From Chitinivibrio sp051745065 (lineage in GTDB: Bacteria > Fibrobacterota > Chitinivibrionia > Chitinivibrionales > Chitinivibrionaceae), in assembly GCA_051745065.1 (NCBI GenBank), contig JBNJDQ010000091.1:1-9801 (forward strand): 9,801 nucleotides of DNA, written 5' to 3'. Each line of letters opens with the position of its first letter. Position 1 is the stretch's first letter. This document shows, in pieces, positions 1-6,756 of the stretch. The notes beneath the pieces were generated by a model. The model made no database searches. It saw only the letters and a list, made by a program, of their open reading frames with translations, and was not told the origin of the DNA. The position numbers were made by a program, and so were the translations under genes.

Positions 1-299
1 AGCATGCGCCAGCTGACTGAGACCAATAGATCCGGTGCGAGTTCCTGCACGACCTTTTGAATACAGTATGTATCGGCCTTTCGGTCTATTGCCGTCAAAG
101 GGATGCCGTAACGCCGGCACAGATCTACATAGCGGGGATAGTCGGGCCGCTGTGGGCGATCAGGATCTTCGAAACGCGCTTTTTTTCGGTGGGTAAAGAC
201 ATGCACGGGAGAATAGTCCCTGGAGTGAATCAGGTGTTCAAGAGCATTCAGGCCATGCTCTCTGCAAAGCAATCCCACAACGGGTAAAGGATGATTCAC
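1..299 (-). CDS. Formyltransferase-fold protein, N-terminal part (runs off the window)
   Basis: This is a partial gene; the first 99 codons are visible and the 3' end lies beyond position 1. The frame opens with GTG at 299-297, which overlaps the TGA stop of the upstream gene in a GTGA junction. A ribosome-binding-like AAAGGCGG lies 6 bases before it (313-306). The translation starts with a hydrophobic strand (VVGLLCREHGLNALEHLI), followed later by a segment rich in ED, RP and Y residues, and then PDLLVSVSWRML near the edge. That last segment matches the strand before the active site in PF00551 formyltransferases (commonly a 'D.ivs.gwr' pattern). The catalytic Asn/His/Asp region would come just after the edge, so activity cannot be judged. 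As the third gene of the leftward operon it probably acts in the cytoplasm on a sugar amine using formyl-tetrahydrofolate. A related non-sugar formyltransferase is possible. Confidence 0.7.
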   Translation of the reverse strand, partial: MNHPLPVVGLLCREHGLNALEHLIHSRDYSPVHVFTHRKKARFEDPDRPQRPDYPRYVDLCRRYGIPLTAIDRKADTYCIQKVVQELAPDLLVSVSWRM

Positions 300-1237
300 A
301 ATGTACCGCCTTTCATGCGAAGGATTCCAGCAGTAATATAGGCATGTTCCCCGTCTGCACAGCTAAGGGTAAGGGCTGTACGTTCCGCATTAAGTTCTTC
401 AAACAAACGAAAGAGTTCCTGCCCTTTTCGGGGCAGATCAGTCAACGAAATCAGCCTGCGCTGCCGGGGACATTCCCTCTGAGCACGGGCTATTTCACAG
501 CGCAGTGCCCCTTTTAGTGAGACCCAGGGCCGTACGACATAGCTATCGGGATCACATTCTGTATGGGCCCGCACAATACGGCATACTTCCTGTGCAGTAT
601 GGACCTCTGTTTTTATCCGGGCATCTTCCGGAGTAACCCGTTTATGAATCACCGGGGAAATATCAGCTTGCGGTTTTGGTACAAACCCCCGCGCTATGGC
701 AGGGATAAACTCAAGGGTCAACAAGCTCCCCGCAGCAGTCATTCGCCGCCATACATCATCGGCGGTACCCGAAAGAGAAATCCGCCGGCGAAGATAGACC
801 GGCCCCTCGTCAAGGCCGCTCTCCTGCTTCATCACATTGAGCCAGGTCCAGGAACTTCCCTGACGAATCTGGTTTTGTATGGGGCTGCCACCGCGATCTG
901 CCGGAAGCTTTCCCGGATGATAGGTAACACAGGTGCAAAGACGGAGCATATCATTGGGTATAATCCAGGACCATCCCGGAGAAATGACCAGATCCACCTG
1001 CAGCTCACGCAGGCGCTGATACACTGATCCCGCAGCGGAAAACTCCCGACGCGCCTCGCGGGGATTCACCCGCAACACTTCGATCCCTTCAGCGATAAAA
1101 GGCGTCATATCACAGTTACAATCCACGGTTGTAACAATAGCTGCAGGACGCAATTCCGAACCACCCAGAACTGCTTCCAGAATATCAAAAGACCAACGGC
1201 GATAGGTACACCATACAAAGATCATAGCATCATCCAT
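296..1237 (-). CDS. Formyltransferase-family protein (sugar N-formyltransferase-like), active site altered
   Basis: The protein has 313 residues. Its core matches the formyl-THF-dependent transferase fold (PF00551): VDLVISPGWSWIIP (81-94), then YHPGKLPADRGGSPI (106-120), then SGLDEGPVY (140-148). The usual catalytic triad is Asn, His, Asp in NxH...D. Here His107 and Asp143 are present with family spacing (36 residues), but the Asn position is Thr105. After the core, HKRVTPEDARI (198-208) and EVCRIVRAH (217-225) resemble the linker and C-terminal part seen in methionyl-tRNA and sugar formyltransferases, so it is not a bare fragment. It follows the PIG-L gene with no gap (TAA directly followed by ATG), so translation is probably coupled; a second Met at residue 5 is an alternative start. 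The role is probably N-formylation of an amino sugar freed by the upstream deacetylase, in the cytoplasm. The substrate is unknown, and the Thr replacement leaves catalysis open. Confidence 0.78.
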   Translation of the reverse strand: MDDAMIFVWCTYRRWSFDILEAVLGGSELRPAAIVTTVDCNCDMTPFIAEGIEVLRVNPREARREFSAAGSVYQRLRELQVDLVISPGWSWIIPNDMLRLCTCVTYHPGKLPADRGGSPIQNQIRQGSSWTWLNVMKQESGLDEGPVYLRRRISLSGTADDVWRRMTAAGSLLTLEFIPAIARGFVPKPQADISPVIHKRVTPEDARIKTEVHTAQEVCRIVRAHTECDPDSYVVRPWVSLKGALRCEIARAQRECPRQRRLISLTDLPRKGQELFRLFEELNAERTALTLSCADGEHAYITAGILRMKGGTL

Positions 1238-1927
1238 TTAAGATATGTCCCGTATCAGTTCAAAGGCCTCCGCCCACGGAATACTGACCTCATTACCACG
1301 CTTCATTGCAAGGGCTTCGACCCCTTTAACACTGCGCGGATGCGGATACGGGCGAAGCTCACTCTCATAGGCAGCCATGGCCTCTTTTTTACGTTCTATG
1401 GAATCAGCAACATCGTGATAGACCATCGGACGAAAAGGTGATCGAACAGCCCCGGCCCACTCCGTGCTGGAAAGAACTTCATAGGCATAGATCTGCTGAG
1501 GGTAGACTTCACCGAGATAGGGGCGACAGGCAACCATGGTAGCATCATGCACTACCGTGTGATCACGGTTATAGTCACCGTAATGATGGGTATAAATTAC
1601 ATTCGGTGCAAGGTCATTCAAAACCTTCTGCAACCACTGAACAATATCAAGAAGAGGGATCACATCCAACCGCTGATCCGGAAAACCGCCAAAATGGATA
1701 TCCTCCGGCTGAACTCCGAGAATCCCCAGAGACCTTCGGGATTCCGCATAGAGTTGTTTAATCTCTTCAGGGGGAGCATCTTCCACAGCAGCATACCGGG
1801 AGGATTTGCCCGTAGCCGCAATCAATACGGAAACACGGGCTCCGCGATCACACTCCCGGGCAATGCTTGCACCACAGCCCAGAACTTCATCATCAGGGTG
1901 AGCTGCTATAACAGCGATTGATTTCAT
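1238..1927 (-). CDS. PIG-L/LmbE-family metal-dependent N-deacetylase
   Basis: I place the start at 1927 (protein begins MKSIAVIAAHPDDE, 229 residues). It has a GAGG ribosome-binding sequence about 5 bases upstream and lets the first beta strand begin at once, as in the family. A longer frame back to 2029 would add 34 unlikely residues that cross the promoter region. The metal-binding signature AHPDDE covers residues 9-14 (His10, Asp13), and a second motif, DYNRDH at 118-123, supplies the late His. GFPDQRLD (81-88) and YEVLSSTEW in the C-terminal half are typical of LmbE proteins found in glycan gene clusters. Such enzymes hydrolyse an N-acetyl group from GlcNAc-like sugars or related conjugates using zinc. 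There is no signal peptide, so it should be cytoplasmic and act on a nucleotide sugar or other small precursor. It is the first gene of the leftward operon, directly before a formyltransferase-like gene, which suggests deacetylation before re-acylation. The exact substrate is not readable. Confidence 0.88.
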   Translation of the reverse strand: MKSIAVIAAHPDDEVLGCGASIARECDRGARVSVLIAATGKSSRYAAVEDAPPEEIKQLYAESRRSLGILGVQPEDIHFGGFPDQRLDVIPLLDIVQWLQKVLNDLAPNVIYTHHYGDYNRDHTVVHDATMVACRPYLGEVYPQQIYAYEVLSSTEWAGAVRSPFRPMVYHDVADSIERKKEAMAAYESELRPYPHPRSVKGVEALAMKRGNEVSIPWAEAFELIRDIS

Positions 1928-1967
1928 ACACACCTCACTCAACCGGAAAAGCCATCCGTTATATATA

Positions 1968-1996
1968 ATTGTAATATAATTCCATTGCACAGGTAA
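1968..1996 (-). promoter_or_regulatory. Candidate promoter for the leftward deacetylase operon
   Basis: On the minus strand TTACCT (1996-1991) and TACAAT (1973-1968) are 17 bases apart. The -10 box matches 5 of 6 consensus positions, the -35 box 3 of 6. The start would fall about 30 bases before the chosen ATG at 1927. AT-rich sequence makes chance matches likely. Confidence 0.3.
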
Positions 1997-2013
1997 AAAC
2001 ACAATGCTATTAT
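1985..2013 (+). promoter_or_regulatory. Candidate sigma70-type promoter for the export operon
   Basis: TTGCAC (1985-1990) and TATTAT (2008-2013) are separated by exactly 17 bases. The -10 box matches the consensus in 5 of 6 positions, the -35 box in only 3 of 6. Transcription would start near 2020, giving a leader of about 40 bases with AAAGGAT just before the ATG at 2059. The strings are weak in an AT-rich stretch, so this is a plausible but unproven call. Confidence 0.4.
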
Positions 2014-2058
2014 TGATTTCGGTAAACAAAAACAGGCTGCAACGGAAAAAGGATCGTT

Positions 2059-3981
2059 ATGACGGTTTTATTTAAAAGAGTACTGCCCCTTCTTCTCATT
2101 CTTCAGGGGTGGGTCGCAGCAGAGGAACCGGTAACGATTGTTCTCTCTCTCTTCAACCGTCTGAAAGATGCCGAAGCACACCCCGTAACCATTGATTCCA
2201 TCACAGTGGAGCACAGCGAATCCCTGCGCCGAACCGATGCCATGCTTGCAGAATACCGTAACAGGAGCGCCCTGACTCTGCGCGGCGGATATGTACAGAA
2301 TCTCACCGGTACGGAGCTCTACGCCGAGCGAACCCGGGCCTACACCGGACTGGAGTATGCCTTTCTGAAAAACGGACGGGGCACATTCAAAGAAAAACGA
2401 AAACAGCTTACTGCCCAGCGCCGATTCGACTCACTGCAGACATACGGGAATCTTCTGCAGGAACAGTACGATCATCTGCGCCTGAAAATTGAACACGCCG
2501 CATACACCTGTCTGAGAAAGATCCGTGAAGCCCATCTCGAAATTCTGCAGGGATACACGGCTCACCTGCAGCAACAGAACCTCTGGAACCAGACCGACCG
2601 CAGCACAGTGCAGCGCTACCGTGAACAGCAACGCGGAGACAGTATCTTCATTGCCAATTCCCGGGATATCCCCTCTTCGTCGTACACACCGGGGGTGTAT
2701 ATTCTCGATATTCAAAGGATACGCTCTTTTCTGGACAGTGTACCCCTCGCCTCCCGCAGTGAACTGCTCAATGCTCAGAAGGAATCATTTCGGTCCCGCG
2801 CCCGGCTGAATGCACAGCTGCAGGGCAGCTTTGAACCGGCAGACTCTCTGGGAGAACGGGCAAACCTTACCGCGGGAATCCATTTTGCCATGCCCCTTTT
2901 TACAGCTACATCCGCAGAAGCACACCTCCTGAAGGATATCCGCAGGAATGAAGAGAAAGAACACCGGCGCCGAATTCAGAGAAAACGGGACTCCATCGAA
3001 ACCCGGTATCTCGATTATCTCAGCGCCCGCAACCGTATTCGTCGGTATGAAAGTGAAACTGCGGCGCATATATCCCGTATCAGAAACCTGACTGCAGAGG
3101 GGACGAAATCACAAAACCGCAGCTATTCCTCACAAATATACCAGCTCTCCCTGAAAACCCTGGAATCTTTGGAGGATATGCTCCGCACCCGTCTGGAGCT
3201 GAACCGCAGCATTATCGATATTCTCAAAACTGCCGAAGCCAAACACCCGCAGGAGTTTATATCTATGCCACAGAAAGAGGATGACATTCTGCAAAGCACC
3301 CAAAATCACCGGGCAGGACGCGCCTGCTATATCTGGCACAGCTCTCTTCAAAATGAACCAATTGCGGATATTATCCGGGTGATGACCACATGGAACATTC
3401 GCCGCCTCTACGCCTCAGGGCTTAATCGAATCAGTGAAGAGAAGCAAAAGGAGCTTAGAGCAAGCCTGCAGACGCAGGACATCGCCCTGATCCCCCTCTT
3501 CAGCGAAAACACCTGGATCTATCCGGAAAAACATGATCATGCTCTCAGGTCAATACTGCAAAGAGCCGATTCGGCTCCGGCCCTGCATCTGGATATTGAA
3601 CCGCACGCTCTTTCCGGCTGGCGGGAGGATAACTACGCAAAACTCAACGATTTTTCCCAACTGATATCCCATGTACGCAGTTCCTATGCAGGAGAGCTGA
3701 TCCTCTCTCTTCCGGTCATTTATCCGCAGCGCTTCTACGGCCGTCTCTCACGTATCTCCGACCGTATCACCCTGATGGCCTACGGTCCCACCGATACCGA
3801 TAAAATCCGTGCCCGCATAACGCCCCTCCTCGGGCAGATGGAGAAAGCCACCGTGGAAACAGCACTTCGCTGTGCTGACTATACAGACACAGAACATCTG
3901 CAGACCGTTGCAGAAGGTTTGGAAAACGCCCGCATGGATGTTGTATTTTTTGATTATGCCTCACTCAAGGAGCTGCAGTGA
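2059..3981 (+). CDS. TolC-like outer-membrane protein fused to a TIM-barrel glycoside-hydrolase-like domain
   Basis: The protein has 640 residues. Residues 1-21 look like a signal peptide (Lys/Arg, hydrophobic LPLLLIL, then VAA before EEP). Residues about 40-395 resemble an outer-membrane efflux protein: two beta-strand segments (LTLRGGYVQ at 72-80 with YTGLEYAFL at 95-103; LNAQLQGSF at 250-258 with TAGIHFAMPLF at 271-281), each followed by long charged helices, as in the two-fold TolC repeat. Residues about 421-640 are an added domain whose strands read as a full eight-strand barrel: near 421, 447, 475, 508, 546, 569, 596 and 628. Strand four carries LDIEPH (511-516; Asp512 and Glu514), strand six MAYG (573-576), strand eight FFDYAS (630-635). 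This pattern recalls chitinase-like and other carbohydrate-active barrels. The domain should lie in the periplasm, where TolC C-termini end, and could cut or hold the exported glycan. It is the first gene of the operon. The outer-membrane call is firm; hydrolase activity is inferred. Confidence 0.75.
   Translation: MTVLFKRVLPLLLILQGWVAAEEPVTIVLSLFNRLKDAEAHPVTIDSITVEHSESLRRTDAMLAEYRNRSALTLRGGYVQNLTGTELYAERTRAYTGLEYAFLKNGRGTFKEKRKQLTAQRRFDSLQTYGNLLQEQYDHLRLKIEHAAYTCLRKIREAHLEILQGYTAHLQQQNLWNQTDRSTVQRYREQQRGDSIFIANSRDIPSSSYTPGVYILDIQRIRSFLDSVPLASRSELLNAQKESFRSRARLNAQLQGSFEPADSLGERANLTAGIHFAMPLFTATSAEAHLLKDIRRNEEKEHRRRIQRKRDSIETRYLDYLSARNRIRRYESETAAHISRIRNLTAEGTKSQNRSYSSQIYQLSLKTLESLEDMLRTRLELNRSIIDILKTAEAKHPQEFISMPQKEDDILQSTQNHRAGRACYIWHSSLQNEPIADIIRVMTTWNIRRLYASGLNRISEEKQKELRASLQTQDIALIPLFSENTWIYPEKHDHALRSILQRADSAPALHLDIEPHALSGWREDNYAKLNDFSQLISHVRSSYAGELILSLPVIYPQRFYGRLSRISDRITLMAYGPTDTDKIRARITPLLGQMEKATVETALRCADYTDTEHLQTVAEGLENARMDVVFFDYASLKELQ
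3967..3980 (+). promoter_or_regulatory. Ribosome binding site that decides a GTG start
   Basis: AAGGAG at 3967-3972 lies 5 bases before GTG at 3978-3980. The GTG overlaps the TGA stop of the preceding gene (GTGA), so this strong site inside the upstream coding end supports the GTG start and translational coupling. Confidence 0.75.
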
Positions 3982-5354
3982 AACTCTCCGGACGAAAAAA
4001 CCGTTTGAATTACGGCAGCGAAGGAACACCACCTCTTCGTAAAGTTCTCGGTTTTATTCAGAAAAAACTCTCCTTTATTATTTATTACCTTATTATCGGC
4101 GGGATCCTCGTTACAATTGTCAGCGTCGGCTGGGAACGTATTGTCTACATCAACGGGGAAGGCTACATTCGCAGCCCCCGCGTAACCCTGCGCAGTCATC
4201 GCCCCTACCGTATTGACACGGTCTTTGCGGAACTCGGGGATACGGTTCTTTCGGGAAGCCCCCTTTACAGCTGGCGTGTCATCCCCCGTGAGCGGGACTG
4301 TACCGCAACCACTGAGCGGCGCGAACGGAAAAACCGCCTTGAACAGGAGCTTGCCAACATCCGCATTACCATACGCGAAAAAAAGCGCAATCGCCGCAAC
4401 CTGAGAAACGTTATTGAGAAAAACAAAAAACTCCTTGCCTATGATTTGCAGAGCGAAGAAAATCTCAGCCGCCTGGAGCGAATGTACATAAATCTTGGCA
4501 GTGAACTGAAGGCCGAATATGAACGGGCGGCTCTTCTGCAGCGGGAGATCAAAGAGTTGCCGGCAAAGCATTTCTCCACCTCCTCTCACCGGATCCTCGC
4601 GGGGCGGGAATATGCGCACACCGACGGAGAAATAACCCAGCCGATTCCTCCGGCGGGCTCATTTATTCCCGAAGGAGGGGAAACCGGTGAAATAACGGAG
4701 GTAACAACGACGCAGGATCTGCCCTCCCTCACATTTCTTTCGGGAAAAGAGGGGCTTCGCCTCAGGATTCACCACCGGGCAGTAACCCGGAAGCCGGTGT
4801 TCGAGAAGCATCGCCGGGGATTCAGCCTCATTCTGCCCTCTCCCGGCCGCCACACCCGTATTATGCGAAATGATACGGAACTTAATCGCATGGGCATCAG
4901 GAAGTTTTCTCTGCAATCGGACAAAAAGGAGCTGAAGATATCCGTGGACATACCCGCCGTGGATATTCACCGGGCTGAACGCTCCGTGCGGGGTGACACC
5001 CTGTTTCTGCAGCTCTCCGGGGACTCTCTGCCACAACTGCACCGGCGCATCTCTCTGGATCACCGCCTGCCCCATACTGAATGTATCGGGTTTGCAGACC
5101 CCGCCAAAGGCAAAAGGATATTTCCGGGTAAGCAGGTAACCATGGTACTGCCGGATAACCGACGCATTCCCGGAACCATCGATCATGTGTACAGCACCAC
5201 ACGCCCCCTGCCGCAGATGTTTCGGGAGAAATACGACGTCTCTCTGCCGCGGATCTCTTTTCGGATCATTCCGGAAAGCCCCGATGACCTGCCCGGCATC
5301 AATCGACTTCAGTTTCGAATTCTTATTCCCCGGAAGGTTTTTAATGAGTTATAA
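3978..5354 (+). CDS. HlyD-like periplasmic adaptor (membrane fusion protein) with extra beta-rich insert
   Basis: The protein has 458 residues. A basic N-terminus is followed by one membrane segment (about 32-51), giving an inner-membrane anchor with the rest in the periplasm. Residues 60-100 (NGEGYIRSPRVTLRS..., then ELGDTVLSGSPLYSW) look like the first half of a biotinyl-lipoyl domain. Residues about 113-196 are a highly charged coiled-coil hairpin. Around 210-240 (HTDGEITQPIPPAGSFIPEGG) is the returning lipoyl half. Residues about 372-458 (IFPGKQVTMVLPDNRRIPGTI...) match the closing beta barrel of HlyD/EmrA-type adaptors. Between them, about 262-350, is an extra beta-rich stretch not usual in short adaptors; it is loosely like AMIN or other carbohydrate- or wall-binding beta domains, but I cannot name it. 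The gene overlaps both neighbours. It probably bridges the inner-membrane glycosyltransferase and the TolC-like protein, as Alg44-type or HlyD-type adaptors do. No PilZ domain is seen. Confidence 0.75.
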   Translation: MKLSGRKNRLNYGSEGTPPLRKVLGFIQKKLSFIIYYLIIGGILVTIVSVGWERIVYINGEGYIRSPRVTLRSHRPYRIDTVFAELGDTVLSGSPLYSWRVIPRERDCTATTERRERKNRLEQELANIRITIREKKRNRRNLRNVIEKNKKLLAYDLQSEENLSRLERMYINLGSELKAEYERAALLQREIKELPAKHFSTSSHRILAGREYAHTDGEITQPIPPAGSFIPEGGETGEITEVTTTQDLPSLTFLSGKEGLRLRIHHRAVTRKPVFEKHRRGFSLILPSPGRHTRIMRNDTELNRMGIRKFSLQSDKKELKISVDIPAVDIHRAERSVRGDTLFLQLSGDSLPQLHRRISLDHRLPHTECIGFADPAKGKRIFPGKQVTMVLPDNRRIPGTIDHVYSTTRPLPQMFREKYDVSLPRISFRIIPESPDDLPGINRLQFRILIPRKVFNEL

Positions 5355-6756
5355 GGCACCTCTCTTTATTACGCCCTTCGCCGATGAGCGGGTTGAGGAA
5401 GTTAACTCCCTGCGCTGTATTCAGGCGGAGGATTTCACCACCGATGACGTTACAGCATCCCCTGCTGTTATCGTACGCTCCTGGGACGGGGCACGGGAAT
5501 TGATATGGAAAATCAAACAGGACAGCCGGGAATCCGTCTATCTGAAACCCCTCTTTATCTGGCGCAGTGAAAAACGACCACCCTGTGGTATGGATCAGCT
5601 CTGCGACGGCCTCATTACTGCAGAAAAAAGCGAAGAATACGTGCTGCGAAACCGCGAAAAGATCGACATGATCAACTCCAATATACAGGTACTCACTCCT
5701 ATCAGCCGTCAGTCACAGGATATGCAGTTTGAACTGGAACTGAAGATAATCCGCCATATGTACACCCGTAAAGATGACCTGGAACCGGTCCTCTGTTCAG
5801 AATCCCTCTTTGCCTACACCTTTCCCCTGATCTCCGCCTTCATGGGCAAAGATGACGCCCAGGAATTTGTTTTACTGCAATTTCTCGCCAAGCGCGAAAT
5901 CATCAAGCCCGCCTTTCTGGACCGTATTCACAGCTGCCCCACCTGCAGCAGTTCTTTCCTCAATTTCCGTGAAATCTGTCCGCATTGTGCAAGCGCCCAT
6001 ATTCACCGGGAGGATCTTGTACACCATTACCGCTGTGCCTACGAAGGTCCGGAAAGCGATTTTTACGGTGACACCGGACTGGTCTGTCCCAAATGTCACA
6101 AGGAGCTGAAAAATATCGGGGTGGATTATGACCGTCCCTCGGATATTTACAACTGCCACAGCTGCCGCTCGGTATTTCAGGAACCGGATATCGATATTAC
6201 CTGTGCCAACTGCCATACCCGCTCTACACCGGCCGAAATCCAGGTGCGTGAAATCAACCGCTTCAGTCTGACCCCCCTGGGAATGAACTCTGCTGTCAAG
6301 GGATTGCTCTTCTCTCTCGAAGATGATCTGCGCGGAACAATTGATATTGTTGATATGCCAACCTTTAAGAAAATTGCGACCATCGAGGCAGCCCGGATCA
6401 AGCGGTACCGGGTATCCCGTTCCACCCTCTGCAGACTGCGTATTGCAAACTATATCGAAGTGTTTTCATCGGTCCATGAGGAACTCTCACGGATCAACCG
6501 CGAGATCGGTACAGCCCTGAACAATACCCTGCGCACCAGTGATGCCGTAACCTTTCTGAATAATTCCGATATGCTGATACTTTTAACAGAAACCACCGCG
6601 GAATGGGCTCAGCAGGCAATGCACAGAGTGGAAGACGCCCTGAACGATCTTATTTCAGCAAATTCAGATACGCCGCCGCAGATCCAGACAAATACCCATG
6701 AAATCGACACATCCTTCAGCCTTATCACGTACCTGCATGAGCTGAATGCAAAATGA
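5344..6756 (+). CDS. TackOD1 zinc-ribbon protein with degenerate GGDEF domain (probable c-di-GMP receptor/regulator)
   Basis: I start at ATG 5344 (470 residues). GGAAGG lies 6 bases upstream, and the longer frame to 5185 would only add residues inside the preceding gene; the overlap is then 11 bases. Residues 1-about 190 are soluble and not clearly assignable, perhaps a degenerate receiver-like domain. Residues 198-290 hold five CxxC pairs (198/201, 212/215, 248/251, 271/274, 287/290), a lone Cys231 and HH at 227-228. With LVCPKCHKELKNIGVDYDRP this fits the TackOD1 metal-binding family. Residues about 347-470 look like a GGDEF domain: KRYRVSRSTLCRLRI, then LRTSD, then LILLTETTAEWAQQA. The signature is NNSDM (406-410) instead of GGDEF, so cyclase activity is unlikely, but RTSD (397-400) sits exactly five residues before it, as an RxxD inhibitory site does. 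The domain is also shortened at its end. It probably binds c-di-GMP and controls the next-door glycosyltransferase, as PelD does in the Pel system. Cytoplasmic. Confidence 0.75.
   Translation: MSYKAPLFITPFADERVEEVNSLRCIQAEDFTTDDVTASPAVIVRSWDGARELIWKIKQDSRESVYLKPLFIWRSEKRPPCGMDQLCDGLITAEKSEEYVLRNREKIDMINSNIQVLTPISRQSQDMQFELELKIIRHMYTRKDDLEPVLCSESLFAYTFPLISAFMGKDDAQEFVLLQFLAKREIIKPAFLDRIHSCPTCSSSFLNFREICPHCASAHIHREDLVHHYRCAYEGPESDFYGDTGLVCPKCHKELKNIGVDYDRPSDIYNCHSCRSVFQEPDIDITCANCHTRSTPAEIQVREINRFSLTPLGMNSAVKGLLFSLEDDLRGTIDIVDMPTFKKIATIEAARIKRYRVSRSTLCRLRIANYIEVFSSVHEELSRINREIGTALNNTLRTSDAVTFLNNSDMLILLTETTAEWAQQAMHRVEDALNDLISANSDTPPQIQTNTHEIDTSFSLITYLHELNAK

Larger units (their letters stand above)
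1928..2058. promoter_or_regulatory. Divergent AT-rich intergenic promoter region
   Basis: The 131 bases separate the leftward sugar-modification operon from the rightward export operon and are clearly more AT-rich than their flanks. They contain a palindromic TTATATATAA at 1959-1968 and two TATAAT strings on the plus strand (1964-1969, 1975-1980) that lack a good partner at -35. The region should hold the start signals of both operons. Because the candidate -35 boxes of the two directions sit side by side (1985-1990 plus, 1991-1996 minus), a regulator or polymerase bound here could affect both sides. I see no operator I can name. Confidence 0.6.

Noticed and set aside
57..287. Plus-strand open frame of 76 codons
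   Set aside because: It lies opposite the partial formyltransferase-like gene, has no family resemblance, and the minus-strand frame has coupling and a recognisable fold.
1928..2029. Longer N-terminus for the PIG-L deacetylase (start at 2029)
   Set aside because: The extra 34 residues come from the AT-rich promoter region; the AHPDDE strand begins right after the Met at 1927, which has its own ribosome binding site.
3954..4619. Minus-strand open frame of 221 codons opposite the adaptor gene
   Set aside because: It spans the coupled junction of two well supported plus-strand genes and its translation is low in recognisable structure.
5185..5343. Longer N-terminus for the TackOD1/GGDEF-like protein (start at 5185)
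   Set aside because: The extra 53 residues are out-of-frame reading of the adaptor gene; ATG 5344 has a good ribosome binding site and gives a short overlap typical of this operon.
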